From Candidatus Desulfaltia bathyphila (GTDB taxonomy: Bacteria > Desulfobacterota > Desulfobacteria > Desulfobacterales > ETH-SRB1), in assembly GCA_014381545.1 (NCBI GenBank), contig JACNLL010000026.1, positions 1 through 57,779 of the forward strand: a stretch of 57,779 bases of DNA. The letters are read 5' to 3'. A program made the translations under genes and the position numbers. Every line of letters begins with the position of its first letter. The stretch's first letter is position 1. Positions 39,027-48,710 of this stretch are shown piece by piece. The notes under the pieces are model-generated. The model saw only the letters and a program-made list of their open reading frames with translations. It made no database searches and was not told the origin of the DNA.

Positions 39027-39911
39027 ATGGTAATCTGTGTTGCAGAAAATATTAATATTATGTCAAAGACACTCGGGCCTGCAATGAAAGAGAGGAATGC
39101 CGGTCCGATTCAGGATATGGCAAGAACTCTGACGAAAAACGGCGCTGACTATCTTGATCTGAATATCGGACCCGCCAGAAAAGGCGGCGATGAGCTGATG
39201 GATTGGCTGGTTAAGACAGTTCGAGAAACAACCGATCTTCCTTTTTCACTTGATACAACGAATCCGGTTGCCATGGAAGCAGGATTAAAGGCAAACATAA
39301 AAGGGAAATCATTGATAAACTCTATTTCGCTTCAGCCTGAGCGATTGGAAAAAGGGCTTCCGATGATAACCAGGTATAATACGGACGTTATAGGACTTCT
39401 GTGGGGAAAAGATGGAATGCCGCGGGATGCCGATGAGCGGGCTGCTATGGCAGTCGATTTTATTTACCAGGCAAATGAGGCGAGAATTTCCACTTCAAAC
39501 ATCTGGATCGATCCGATTGCAACACCTATATGCGTTGATGCAAATCAGGTTTTGGCTGGTCTGGAATTCATGAGCATGTTGGGTGAAATAGCGCCTGAAG
39601 CCAAATCGATTGTAGGGCTTTCCAATGTTTCCAACGGCGCTCCGGAGAATCTCCGTCCATATCTGAATCGCACCTATTTAATGATGCTTATGAAATATGA
39701 TATCTATTCTGCAATTGTCGATGGGTTTGACAAAGAGCTGCTCGCGATTGCCGGTGGCGAAAGACCTGAACATGTTAAATTAGTGCATGACATCATGGAC
39801 GGAAACAAACCTGACCCTGCATCCCTTGGACAAACCGAATTGGAATATTACAAAACTACGCGTGTTCTCATGGGTAAGGTTCTCTATTCACATTCGTGGC
39901 TAACCACTTAG
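39027..39911 (+). CDS. acsE: Methyl-THF:corrinoid iron-sulfur protein methyltransferase
   Basis: Dihydropteroate-synthase-like barrel: DMARTLTKNGADYLDLNIGPARK, SLDTTNPVAMEAGL, VGLSNVSNGAPENLRPYLNRTYLMML. Confidence 0.9.
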   Translation: MVICVAENINIMSKTLGPAMKERNAGPIQDMARTLTKNGADYLDLNIGPARKGGDELMDWLVKTVRETTDLPFSLDTTNPVAMEAGLKANIKGKSLINSISLQPERLEKGLPMITRYNTDVIGLLWGKDGMPRDADERAAMAVDFIYQANEARISTSNIWIDPIATPICVDANQVLAGLEFMSMLGEIAPEAKSIVGLSNVSNGAPENLRPYLNRTYLMMLMKYDIYSAIVDGFDKELLAIAGGERPEHVKLVHDIMDGNKPDPASLGQTELEYYKTTRVLMGKVLYSHSWLTT

Positions 39912-39941
39912 GATTGATGATTGTCAATCAACAATCACAAA

Positions 39942-42900
39942 ATGGCTAAGTTAGAAATAAAAATTGATGGCCAAACATTATGGGTTGATTCTGGCACAAT
40001 AATATTGGATGCCGCGCTCAAGGCAGGGGTTTTCATCCCAACACTGTGTTATATTCCGGGCAAAACCGCAGAACACCCTTGCGGAATATGTGTTGTTGAA
40101 GTCGATGGGAGAGAAGAATTAGTTCACGCCTGTTCCACGCTTGTGGAAAGCAACATGGTGGTAACTTCTCGAAGTAATCGGGTTATAAAAGCAAGACAAC
40201 AGGTTTTAGAACGGATGCTGTCGAAACATTATGGCGATTGTATTGCGCCATGTTCTCTGACATGTCCAGCCCATATCAATATCCAGGGTTATCTCAGCCT
40301 GATCTCACAGGGTGAGTTTATAGAGGCCCTGAAACTTATCAAAGAAAAGAATCCACTCCCTCTTTCTGTTGGAAGGGTCTGCCCACATTTTTGTGAAACT
40401 CTATGTCGCCGTATCCTGGTAGACGAATGTCTCTCCATTAATCATCTAAAGCGATTTGTAGCAGATTTTGCTGCCGATCATAAAGATGCGCATGCTTTGC
40501 CTCCTCCACCATCCTCCGGACACAGAGTTGCTGTGATCGGCGGGGGGCCTGCCGGACTTTCCGCTGCTTATTATCTGTCCTATATGGGTCATGAGGTAAC
40601 TATATTTGAGGCAATGTCTCAACTGGGCGGAATGCTTCGTTATGGGATCCCGGAATTTCGTCTTCCCAAAAAAATCGTTGACAAAGAGATAGAAAGTATA
40701 CTCAGAGCAGGCATCCGTTCACGAACCAGAAAGAGGCTGGGAGTTGACTTTACTATTAAGAGCCTGAAGGAAAGCGGTTTTGAGGCTATTTTTCTTGGCA
40801 TTGGCGCCTGGCGGAATCAAAAAATGGGTATTGAGGGAGAGGAGTTGGAGGGGGTTCTTTCGGGCCCTGAATTTCTTAAGAGCATCGGCATGGGCTTGAT
40901 GCCGTCCGTAGGTCGAAGGGTAGCCGTAATAGGAGGGATAGATACTGCCGTAGATACGGCCAGGACCTGTGTGAGAATAGACAACGTAGATGAAGTTGTT
41001 GTTATATATCAACGTTCAATGATGGAGATGCCGGCAAGCCATCGAGAAGTCATTGAAGCCGAAAAAGAGGGTGTCAAGTTTATCTTTATGACAGGGCTTA
41101 CAAAGATAAAGAAAGAGAAAGACTTTCTTGAACTTGAAACAGTCCGTATGAAGTTGAGTAGACCCGACAAGAGGGGAAAGCGCCGGCCGATTCCTGATCC
41201 TGGATCCGAAAAAACCCGTGAAACAGATACAGTAATTGTGGCAACCGGACAGACCCCTGACCTTTCCTGGATGGAACTACCGGATGAAGGGGTAAAACCG
41301 CGTGTCCTTTCCGGTGGAACTATTATTGCCGGTCCTCAAACTTTTCAGACTTCGGAGAAAGAAGTTTTTGCAGGAGGGGACGCTGTACGCGGCCCAAGAA
41401 CGGTTATCCAGGCAATCACCGGGGGGAGAAAGGCGGCCAAAGCAATACATCTATATCTTAAGAAAAAACCGCTGTACTACACAAAACGGCAACTCAATTT
41501 CACAAAGGGCAAAAAATTCGAGGATGTTGATCTGCATAACTTCGAAAATGTTCCAATACGCCTGGGAGAAAAGATGCCTGTGCGGGCGCCGGAAAGACGC
41601 ACCCTGGATTTTGATGAAATAGAATTGGGATTTACTGAGGAGACCGCGCTTCGGGAGTCCAAACGATGCCTGCAGTGTGGATGTACAGCTCTTTCCAAAT
41701 GTAAGTTGCGTGAATTATCCATAGAATACGGAGTAAGGTTTCGTATATCCAGAATGCTAAAACGCAGGCAATACGAGATCGACAGCCGTCATCCTTTTAT
41801 TATTATTGATCCCAATAAGTGTATATTTTGCCAGCGTTGCAAGAATAGCTGTGAATATGGCGCATTGGAGCTGACCGGGACAAATTTTGACAATAACGGA
41901 CTCCCTGAACAAATCTCCATAATTATTAATGAAAAGTGCGTTTCTTGCGGCGCTTGCGTAGATGAATGTCCGGCAGGCGGTCTGGCAAAAAAATCGATCT
42001 GCTTTCCTGTTGGCCCTCATGAAATCAAAAAAGTCAAAACAGTCTGCCCGTTCTGCGGTTGCGGATGCACCATTGACTTGACCATGAAAGGAGACTCAAT
42101 CATTGAAGTAACCTCTGATCCTGAGGATAGCCTCAATTTCGGGCAGATCTGTGTTAAGGGGAGGTTTGGAATCAATTTTGTTCGTCATCCGGATCGATTA
42201 AAAAAACCGCTTGTCCGAAAAAGGGAATATTTTGAGGAGGTGAGCTGGGAAGATGCGATCTCTCTTGTTGCACAAAAATTTCTGGAAATAAGGGATAATG
42301 ATCCTGATAGTCTGGCCGGTTTGAGTTCGGCAAAGTGCACCAATGAAGAAAATTACCTCATGCAGAAATTTATGCGCACAGTGATCGGCACAAATAATAT
42401 TGACAACTGCGCGCGGCTCTGTCACGCATCCACAGTGGCCGGTTTGGCCGCATCGTTTGGAAGCGGGGCCATGACCAACTCTATAGCCGATTTCAAAAAG
42501 GCTGATGTAATCCTCCTTACAGGAAGCAATCCCACTGAAAATCATCCTGCCATAGCCCTTGGTATGATAAAAGCCATACAAGAAAACAAGACAAAACTGA
42601 TTGTAGTCGATCCCCGTGAGATAGAAATAGTGCAGTATGCCGAAATCTGGCTGCGTCCAAAGCCCGGCACGGATATGGTCTGGTTAAACGGCATGATGAA
42701 CGTAATTATAGATGAAGATCTATATGATATCTCTTATGTGGCCGAAAGGACGGAGAACTTTAATGCTTTGAAAGAGACGGTGATGCAATACAACCCGGAA
42801 TTTGTTGAACAGGTGACCGGCATACCCGCAAAAGATCTTATCAGGGCTGCGCATCTTTATGCCAAAGCTGAGCGAGGCTCTATTGCATATGCCATGGGCA

Positions 42901-44051
42901 TCACCCAGCATGCATTCGGCACCGACAATGTTAAATCGATTGCCAATCTCGCTATGTTGTGCGGAAACGTAGGAATCGAAGGAGGCGGGGTTAACCCGCT
43001 GCGAGGTCAAAACAATGTGCAGGGAGCATGCGATATGGGTGCTCTCCCAAATGTACTTCCTGGTTATCAGTATATTTCCGATCAGGAGACCGCCAGGAAA
43101 TTTGAAGAGGTCTGGGGCAAGAAACTTCCGCCAAAACCAGGCCTGGCTCTAACAGATATGTGGCCCGCTATTCTGGAAGGAAAGATAAAAGGGATGTACA
43201 TCATGGGAGAAAACCCTGTTCTTAGCGATCCCAACTCAAAACAGGTAGAAGCGTCTCTCAAAAAATTAGATTTTCTGGTGGTTCAGGATATCTTCATGAC
43301 AGAGACGGCAAAGTTGGCCAATGTAATCCTTCCTGCTGCCAGTTTTGCCGAAAAAGACGGCACCTTTACCAATACAGAAAGACGGGTCCAACGGGTGAGA
43401 AAGGGATTGGAACCCCTGGGTGATTCCAAACCGGACTGGAAGATCATCTGCAACCTGTCTGAAAAGATGGGCGTGCCTATGAATTACGATAGCCCTGAAG
43501 AGATCATGGAAGAAATCGCCTGTTTTGTCCCGATTTACGGCGGGATTCACTACGAACGCCTCAATAAGAATGGTCTCCAGTGGCCGTGCCCGAACAGGGA
43601 ACATCCCGGCACGCCGTATCTACACAAAGATAGTTTTACCCGTGGAAAAGGATTGTTTCACTCCGTGGAATTCATCCTCTCCGGTAAACTTCCGAATGAA
43701 GAATATCCTTTTCTTCTTTCGACAGGAAGAGTTCTTTACCATTACAACAGCGGTACCATGACCCGCAAGGTAGATGGGCTGCGTACGGTTTTTCCTGAAT
43801 CGATCATTGAGATTAATCCGTTGGATGCGGAAAAGAAGGGAATAGCGAACGGAAGTATGGTCAAGATAAGATCCCGACAAGGAGAGATTGCCACGCGCGC
43901 CCGTCTTACCAGGAAAAGCCCGGAAGGAATTGTCTTTATTCCGTTTCATTTCCGGGAAGCAGCAGTCAATGTTTTGATCGGAAACACTCTTGACCCTGTC
44001 GCTCGAATACCGGCATTCAAGGTCTGTGCGGTTAGGGTGGAACCGGCATGA
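39942..44051 (+). CDS. Fusion formate dehydrogenase: 2Fe-2S ferredoxin + GltD-like FAD/NAD(P) module + 4Fe-4S + molybdopterin FdhA domain
   Basis: N-terminal 2Fe-2S (LCYIPGKTAEHPCGICVVEV), VAVIGGGPAGLSAAYYLSYMGHEVTIFE, CPFCGCGCTIDL, CARLCHASTVAGLAASFGSGAMTNS, LLSTGRVLYHYNSGTMTR. Confidence 0.92.
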   Translation: MAKLEIKIDGQTLWVDSGTIILDAALKAGVFIPTLCYIPGKTAEHPCGICVVEVDGREELVHACSTLVESNMVVTSRSNRVIKARQQVLERMLSKHYGDCIAPCSLTCPAHINIQGYLSLISQGEFIEALKLIKEKNPLPLSVGRVCPHFCETLCRRILVDECLSINHLKRFVADFAADHKDAHALPPPPSSGHRVAVIGGGPAGLSAAYYLSYMGHEVTIFEAMSQLGGMLRYGIPEFRLPKKIVDKEIESILRAGIRSRTRKRLGVDFTIKSLKESGFEAIFLGIGAWRNQKMGIEGEELEGVLSGPEFLKSIGMGLMPSVGRRVAVIGGIDTAVDTARTCVRIDNVDEVVVIYQRSMMEMPASHREVIEAEKEGVKFIFMTGLTKIKKEKDFLELETVRMKLSRPDKRGKRRPIPDPGSEKTRETDTVIVATGQTPDLSWMELPDEGVKPRVLSGGTIIAGPQTFQTSEKEVFAGGDAVRGPRTVIQAITGGRKAAKAIHLYLKKKPLYYTKRQLNFTKGKKFEDVDLHNFENVPIRLGEKMPVRAPERRTLDFDEIELGFTEETALRESKRCLQCGCTALSKCKLRELSIEYGVRFRISRMLKRRQYEIDSRHPFIIIDPNKCIFCQRCKNSCEYGALELTGTNFDNNGLPEQISIIINEKCVSCGACVDECPAGGLAKKSICFPVGPHEIKKVKTVCPFCGCGCTIDLTMKGDSIIEVTSDPEDSLNFGQICVKGRFGINFVRHPDRLKKPLVRKREYFEEVSWEDAISLVAQKFLEIRDNDPDSLAGLSSAKCTNEENYLMQKFMRTVIGTNNIDNCARLCHASTVAGLAASFGSGAMTNSIADFKKADVILLTGSNPTENHPAIALGMIKAIQENKTKLIVVDPREIEIVQYAEIWLRPKPGTDMVWLNGMMNVIIDEDLYDISYVAERTENFNALKETVMQYNPEFVEQVTGIPAKDLIRAAHLYAKAERGSIAYAMGITQHAFGTDNVKSIANLAMLCGNVGIEGGGVNPLRGQNNVQGACDMGALPNVLPGYQYISDQETARKFEEVWGKKLPPKPGLALTDMWPAILEGKIKGMYIMGENPVLSDPNSKQVEASLKKLDFLVVQDIFMTETAKLANVILPAASFAEKDGTFTNTERRVQRVRKGLEPLGDSKPDWKIICNLSEKMGVPMNYDSPEEIMEEIACFVPIYGGIHYERLNKNGLQWPCPNREHPGTPYLHKDSFTRGKGLFHSVEFILSGKLPNEEYPFLLSTGRVLYHYNSGTMTRKVDGLRTVFPESIIEINPLDAEKKGIANGSMVKIRSRQGEIATRARLTRKSPEGIVFIPFHFREAAVNVLIGNTLDPVARIPAFKVCAVRVEPA

Positions 44052-44082
44052 CTCTTATGGGCCGTGGGATGTGAAAGTGTAA

Positions 44083-44859
44083 TTATCTTCTTCCGCTTGT
44101 AATGAATGCATAGGCATTATGGTTGTGGATTGACTCAAAATTTTCAGCGCTTACAGAAAACCAGGTAACATTTTCGTCTTTTTTCAGCTTTTCAGCGACA
44201 TCCCGAACAATATCCTCAACAAACTTAGGGTTTGAAAAACCCTGTTCAGTTACATGCTTTTCATCAGCACGTTTTAATACAGAATATACTTCGCATGACG
44301 CGGATTTCTCCACCAGATCTATCATATCTTCTATCCAGATAAATTTTTTAAATCTCGTGCTGAGCCTGACTTCTCCCCGCTGATTATGAGCGCCTGTGTC
44401 GCTGATTTCCTTTGAGCAGGGACATACGGAAGAAATAGGAACTATTACTTCTGATACAAGATCGACTCTGCCGTCAGGACCGCTCGATCCGATGATCCTG
44501 CATGTATAGTCCATGAGTCCCGGAGAATCACTTACAGGAGCCTTTTTTTCAATAAAATAAGGAAAAATAATCTCAATATGCGCTGAAGCAGCATTTAAAT
44601 ACTCCTTCATCTGCTCAAGAATATCTGCGATTTTTTTTAAAGAAACTTCAGGTCGAAACAAATGGAGCAGTTCAACAAAACGGCTCATATGCGTACCTTT
44701 GTATCTCTCAGGCAGGTCAACATACATGTTTATTGAAGCGATAGTATGCTGAAAACCGTTCTTCTGGTCAAGAACCATAATGGGATATCGAAGATCTTTT
44801 ATTCCCACCTTGTCAACAGGTATATTGCGAAAATCGTGTTGGTTCTGGATATCTTTCAT
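44083..44859 (-). CDS. folE2: GTP cyclohydrolase FolE2
   Basis: VGIKDLRYPIMVLDQ, TIASINMYVDLPERYKGTHMSRFVELL, VPISSVCPCSKEISDTGAHNQRG. Confidence 0.93.
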   Translation of the reverse strand: MKDIQNQHDFRNIPVDKVGIKDLRYPIMVLDQKNGFQHTIASINMYVDLPERYKGTHMSRFVELLHLFRPEVSLKKIADILEQMKEYLNAASAHIEIIFPYFIEKKAPVSDSPGLMDYTCRIIGSSGPDGRVDLVSEVIVPISSVCPCSKEISDTGAHNQRGEVRLSTRFKKFIWIEDMIDLVEKSASCEVYSVLKRADEKHVTEQGFSNPKFVEDIVRDVAEKLKKDENVTWFSVSAENFESIHNHNAYAFITSGRR

Positions 44860-44943
44860 TTAGGTGTTAAGTGTTAAGTGTTGAGTGTTAGGTGTTGAGT
44901 GTTAGGTGTTGAGTGTTAGGTGTTGAGTGTTAGGTGTTAGGTG
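44860..44943. repeat. Heptanucleotide tandem array, 12 x TTRRGTG
   Basis: TTAGGTG TTAAGTG TTAAGTG TTGAGTG TTAGGTG TTGAGTG TTAGGTG TTGAGTG TTAGGTG TTGAGTG TTAGGTG TTAGGTG. Confidence 0.95.
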
Positions 44944-44948
44944 TTACT

Positions 44949-45680
44949 CTACTTCAATAAATAGTCTGTATTCACATGGCTCATGGCCCTGAAAATATTC
45001 CCTTTTATCTTTTTATTGCTGCTGTATAACTGCCTTAAAAGGTTTTTTATTTCCTGTCGTTTAGATACTTTTGCCGAAGGGCATGGATTGACAAACTCCG
45101 GGAACCCTTTTTCACCGGCAAAACAGCTTATGATATCCTCATCCACAAATGCAAGGGGCCTTATTACTGTAAACCTTCCCTGGAAAAAAGACTGGGAAGG
45201 AACCATAGTGCTAATCTCACCTGAATAACACATATTCAAGAACAGCGTCTCAATAATATCATCCTTGTTATGCCCGAGGGCCAGTTTGTTGCACCCAAGT
45301 TCATCAGCAATTTCAAAAAGCCGTTTCCTGCGTAACCTTGAACACAAAAAACAGGGGTTTTCCCGATTCGTCGAGCTATGAGCCAAAATTCCATAGTCTG
45401 TATGCTCTACGATGAGCTTGAAGCCGTTTCTATCGCAATAATCCGCAAGGGCTTCACTAAAGCCTCCCTCAAACCCCGGATCAACGCAAACAGCAAACAA
45501 CTCATATTTTATGGAAATTCGAGGCTGACGTTCCTTTAAAATCGATAGGAGAGCAAGACTGTCTTTTCCTCCGGAGAGCCCCACCAGTATTCTATCTTCA
45601 TCAGATATCATATCATATTGATGAAGGGCTTTGCCGACGGCTCTATTTAACACTTTATATATATAGCTTGGTTTTGACAA
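44949..45680 (-). CDS. ttcA: TtcA-family tRNA thiolation protein
   Basis: ILVGLSGGKDSLALL PP-loop, CFLCSRLRRKRLFEIADELGCNKLALGHNKDD. Confidence 0.85.
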   Translation of the reverse strand: MSKPSYIYKVLNRAVGKALHQYDMISDEDRILVGLSGGKDSLALLSILKERQPRISIKYELFAVCVDPGFEGGFSEALADYCDRNGFKLIVEHTDYGILAHSSTNRENPCFLCSRLRRKRLFEIADELGCNKLALGHNKDDIIETLFLNMCYSGEISTMVPSQSFFQGRFTVIRPLAFVDEDIISCFAGEKGFPEFVNPCPSAKVSKRQEIKNLLRQLYSSNKKIKGNIFRAMSHVNTDYLLK

Positions 45681-45690
45681 AAGTGAACGG

Positions 45691-45894
45691 TTACTTTTTT
45701 TCTTTATCTTGCTCTATAACGACCTTGCCGGCGGCAATTTCTCTGAGAGCGACAACAATATCTTCATTTTTCGGCGAATTTACCAGATATTCGGAACCTT
45801 CGCTAATCTGTCTAACGCGCTTCACAGCCACATTGCACAACAAAAAACGGTTTGGTATCTTTTCCAGGCAATCTTCAATTGTAATACGTGCCAA
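45691..45894 (-). CDS. rpoZ: RNA polymerase omega subunit
   Basis: ARITIEDCLEKIPNRFLLCNVAVKRVRQISEG; TTG start after GGAGG. Confidence 0.9.
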   Translation of the reverse strand: MARITIEDCLEKIPNRFLLCNVAVKRVRQISEGSEYLVNSPKNEDIVVALREIAAGKVVIEQDKEKK

Positions 45895-45945
45895 AATAAA
45901 AACCTCCATTATTAACTAAGTTTGGTCAAGTGGTTAAGTGGTTGA

Positions 45946-46413
45946 TTACAATATCTCTACCAATTCGTAAAATCTTTTTCCACCAGGAGCCTGAAGCTGG
46001 ATCTCGTCTCCTGGTTTTTTCCCCACAATCGCTCTGCCAAGTGGTGAAGATACTGATATTCGACCTTCCTCGACACTTGATTCGTCCGGCCCCACAAGCT
46101 GATATTTTACATTCTCTTCATTATCTATATTTTCAAGCAAAACAGTGCAGCCAAATACAGCACAATCCTTGGGAAGTGTATCAGGATCGATGATATCAGC
46201 ATTGGCCAGCTTGTGCCCTAATTCACCTATCCGGCCTTCAATAAAACTCTGCCTGTCCTTTGCCGCTTCAAACTCGGCATTTTCAGAAAGATCTCCATGT
46301 GCCCTAGCATCTTCAAGAGCCTTAATATTTTTAGGCCGCTCAATTTTTTTAAGATGTTCCAGTTCTTTTTTAAGGATCTCATAACCCTCTTTTGTAATTG
46401 GTATTCTCTCCAT
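45946..46413 (-). CDS. greA: Transcription elongation factor GreA
   Basis: ITKEGYEILKKELEHLKKIERP...ARAHGDLSENAEFEAAKDRQSFIEGRI, SPLGRAIVGKKPGDEI. Confidence 0.96.
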   Translation of the reverse strand: MERIPITKEGYEILKKELEHLKKIERPKNIKALEDARAHGDLSENAEFEAAKDRQSFIEGRIGELGHKLANADIIDPDTLPKDCAVFGCTVLLENIDNEENVKYQLVGPDESSVEEGRISVSSPLGRAIVGKKPGDEIQLQAPGGKRFYELVEIL

Positions 46414-46542
46414 TTAAACTCCATTTTCGATCTTTAGTAATACTTCAGCTCGCTTAATTGGGAATTTGGGAATTGATCCGCCTGCGGCGGACTACTGATT
46501 TTAATCCCTCAATCCCTCAATCCGTAATTCCTGTTTCGATCT

Positions 46543-47565
46543 TTATAAATAGTTTTCTGCCAGAATTTCCGCTATCTGAACCGTATTGGTTGCAGCTCCT
46601 TTCCTTATGTTATCGGCAACAACCCACATATTTATCCCGTTTGGAATCGATTCATCCTCCCTGATGCGGCCCACAAGTGTCAAATCCTGACCGGCGGCAT
46701 CAACAGCTAACGGATAAACATTCTTTTCAGGATCATCCATAACCTTAACACCGGGTGCATTTTCAAGAAGAGACTTCACTTCAGAAGCTGTGATATGCTT
46801 TCTGGTTTCAATATTAATCGATTCAGAGTGGCCGAAAAACACCGGAACACGAACCGTTGTTGCCGTGACCCCTATATTATCGTCTTCCAGGATTTTTCTT
46901 GTCTCATCTACCATCTTCATTTCTTCTTTGGTATATCCATTATCCAGAAACACATCTATGTGCGGAAGGCAATTAAAAGCTATCCTGTGTGGATATACAT
47001 TTGTCTTGTAATCGATGAAATTGATCATGGATCTTGTCTGATCAAAAAGTTCATCAATTGCTTTCTTCCCTGTGCCTGATACGGCCTGATATGTTGAAAC
47101 CACAATCCTCTTTATTCCGCATTTCTTGTGAATAGGATTAAGAGGAACAACCATCTGGATTGTAGAACAGTTCGGATTTGCAATAATACCCTTGTTTGTA
47201 TATTGTGCCACTGCATGAGGATTGACTTCAGGAACGACGAGCGGAACCTCGGGATCCATCCGCCAGGCGCTGGAATTATCAACAACAACGCACCCATCCT
47301 TTGCGGCAATTGGCGCAAAATTTTTACTTATACCCCCGCCTGCCGAAAAAAGAGCAATGTCCACGCCTCTGAAAGAATTTTCTTTCAATTCTTCAACTTC
47401 CACTAAATCTCCTCTGAAACGAAGCTCACGCCCAACAGATCGACTGGAAGCTAAAAGCTTAATAGACTTGACAGGAAAGTTCCTCTCTTCCAGACAGATT
47501 ATCATCTGATTCCCAACAGCGCCTGTAGCGCCTGCCACTGCGACATTAAATTTCTTCTCAGACAT
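46543..47565 (-). CDS. asd: Aspartate-semialdehyde dehydrogenase
   Basis: NVAVAGATGAVGNQMI, FSAGGGISKNFAP, NPNCSTIQMVVPL, STYQAVSGTGKKAIDEL. Confidence 0.96.
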   Translation of the reverse strand: MSEKKFNVAVAGATGAVGNQMIICLEERNFPVKSIKLLASSRSVGRELRFRGDLVEVEELKENSFRGVDIALFSAGGGISKNFAPIAAKDGCVVVDNSSAWRMDPEVPLVVPEVNPHAVAQYTNKGIIANPNCSTIQMVVPLNPIHKKCGIKRIVVSTYQAVSGTGKKAIDELFDQTRSMINFIDYKTNVYPHRIAFNCLPHIDVFLDNGYTKEEMKMVDETRKILEDDNIGVTATTVRVPVFFGHSESINIETRKHITASEVKSLLENAPGVKVMDDPEKNVYPLAVDAAGQDLTLVGRIREDESIPNGINMWVVADNIRKGAATNTVQIAEILAENYL

Positions 47566-47567
47566 GA

Positions 47568-48635
47568 TTACTTTCCTTTAATATATTCTGACACAAGGTC
47601 GCCGACCTCTTTTGTCGTAAATCCCATCTTCCCTGCTCCAACATCCTTTAGATCGTCTCGCAGAACCTTTCTTACCGCCCCTTCTATCAAAGAGGCTGCT
47701 TTATGCTCACCTAATGTTTCAAGCATAAGTTTGGCTGCTAAAATCGCTGCAATCGGATTGATTACCTGCTTGCCGGTATACTTGGGAGCAGACCCGCCGA
47801 TCGGTTCGAACATTGAAATACCATCAGGATTGATATTTCCTCCTGCCGCAATCCCCATACCACCCTGTATAATTGCTGCCAGATCGGTAATAATATCCCC
47901 AAACATATTATCGGTAACAATAACATCGAACCACTCAGGGTTTTTTACCATCCACATGCAGACAGCATCAACGTGCGCATAATCTGTTTCAATGTCCGGG
48001 TACTCTTTTGCAACCTCATTAAAGGCGCGTTCCCACAGATCAAAGGCAAAGGTCAGCACATTGGTCTTTCCGCAAAGAGTTAACTTTTTTGCCTTGTCGC
48101 GTTCTCTGCAATATTCAAAGGCATATCTTACGCATCTTTCCACTCCCTTGCGTGTATTTATTGATTCCTGAATTGCCACTTCATCAGGAGTCCCGCGCTT
48201 TAAGCAGCCGCCTGCGCCTGCGTAAAGACCTTCCGTATTCTCACGCACCACGACAAAATCAATATCTTCAGACCCCTTGTCCTTTAACGGAGTATTAACT
48301 CCTTCATACAACTTAACCGGTCTTAAGTTGACATACTGGTCAAAATGAAACCTGAGTTTCAAAAGTATGCCCTTTTCAAGAATACCAGGTTTAATATCCG
48401 GATAACCGATGGCGCCCAAGTATATTGCGTCCGACAGTGCAAGCGACTCAAGGACCTTATCCGGCAAGATCTCTCCGGTTTCTTTATAATGGCCACCGCC
48501 AATATTGTAATGGGTAAATTTACAGATAAAACCGCATTTATCCGCCACTGTTTCAATTGTTTTGATACCCTCTGCTATAACTTCCGGACCTGTTCCGTCA
48601 CCAGGGATGATTGAAATTCTATATTCTTTTGACAT
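47568..48635 (-). CDS. leuB: 3-isopropylmalate / isocitrate dehydrogenase family
   Basis: ISIIPGDGTGPEVIAEG, FVVVRENTEGLYAG, VDAVCMWMVKNPEWFDVIVTDNMFGDIITDLAA. Confidence 0.88.
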   Translation of the reverse strand: MSKEYRISIIPGDGTGPEVIAEGIKTIETVADKCGFICKFTHYNIGGGHYKETGEILPDKVLESLALSDAIYLGAIGYPDIKPGILEKGILLKLRFHFDQYVNLRPVKLYEGVNTPLKDKGSEDIDFVVVRENTEGLYAGAGGCLKRGTPDEVAIQESINTRKGVERCVRYAFEYCRERDKAKKLTLCGKTNVLTFAFDLWERAFNEVAKEYPDIETDYAHVDAVCMWMVKNPEWFDVIVTDNMFGDIITDLAAIIQGGMGIAAGGNINPDGISMFEPIGGSAPKYTGKQVINPIAAILAAKLMLETLGEHKAASLIEGAVRKVLRDDLKDVGAGKMGFTTKEVGDLVSEYIKGK

Positions 48636-48710
48636 GATGCTATGCTCCCAAAATAGCCGACAACCTGAAACCCGACACCCGATCGCTGCCCGCTGATATT
48701 TACATCCTTA

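Noticed and set aside
42394-42450. Possible selenocysteine (UGA) codon and SECIS in the formate dehydrogenase
   Set aside because: The active-site codon is a normal Cys codon and the frame is continuous, so recoding is not needed.
44860-44943. Possible CRISPR-like array
   Set aside because: Units are 7 bp, contiguous and without spacers; no cas genes nearby. It is a simple tandem repeat.
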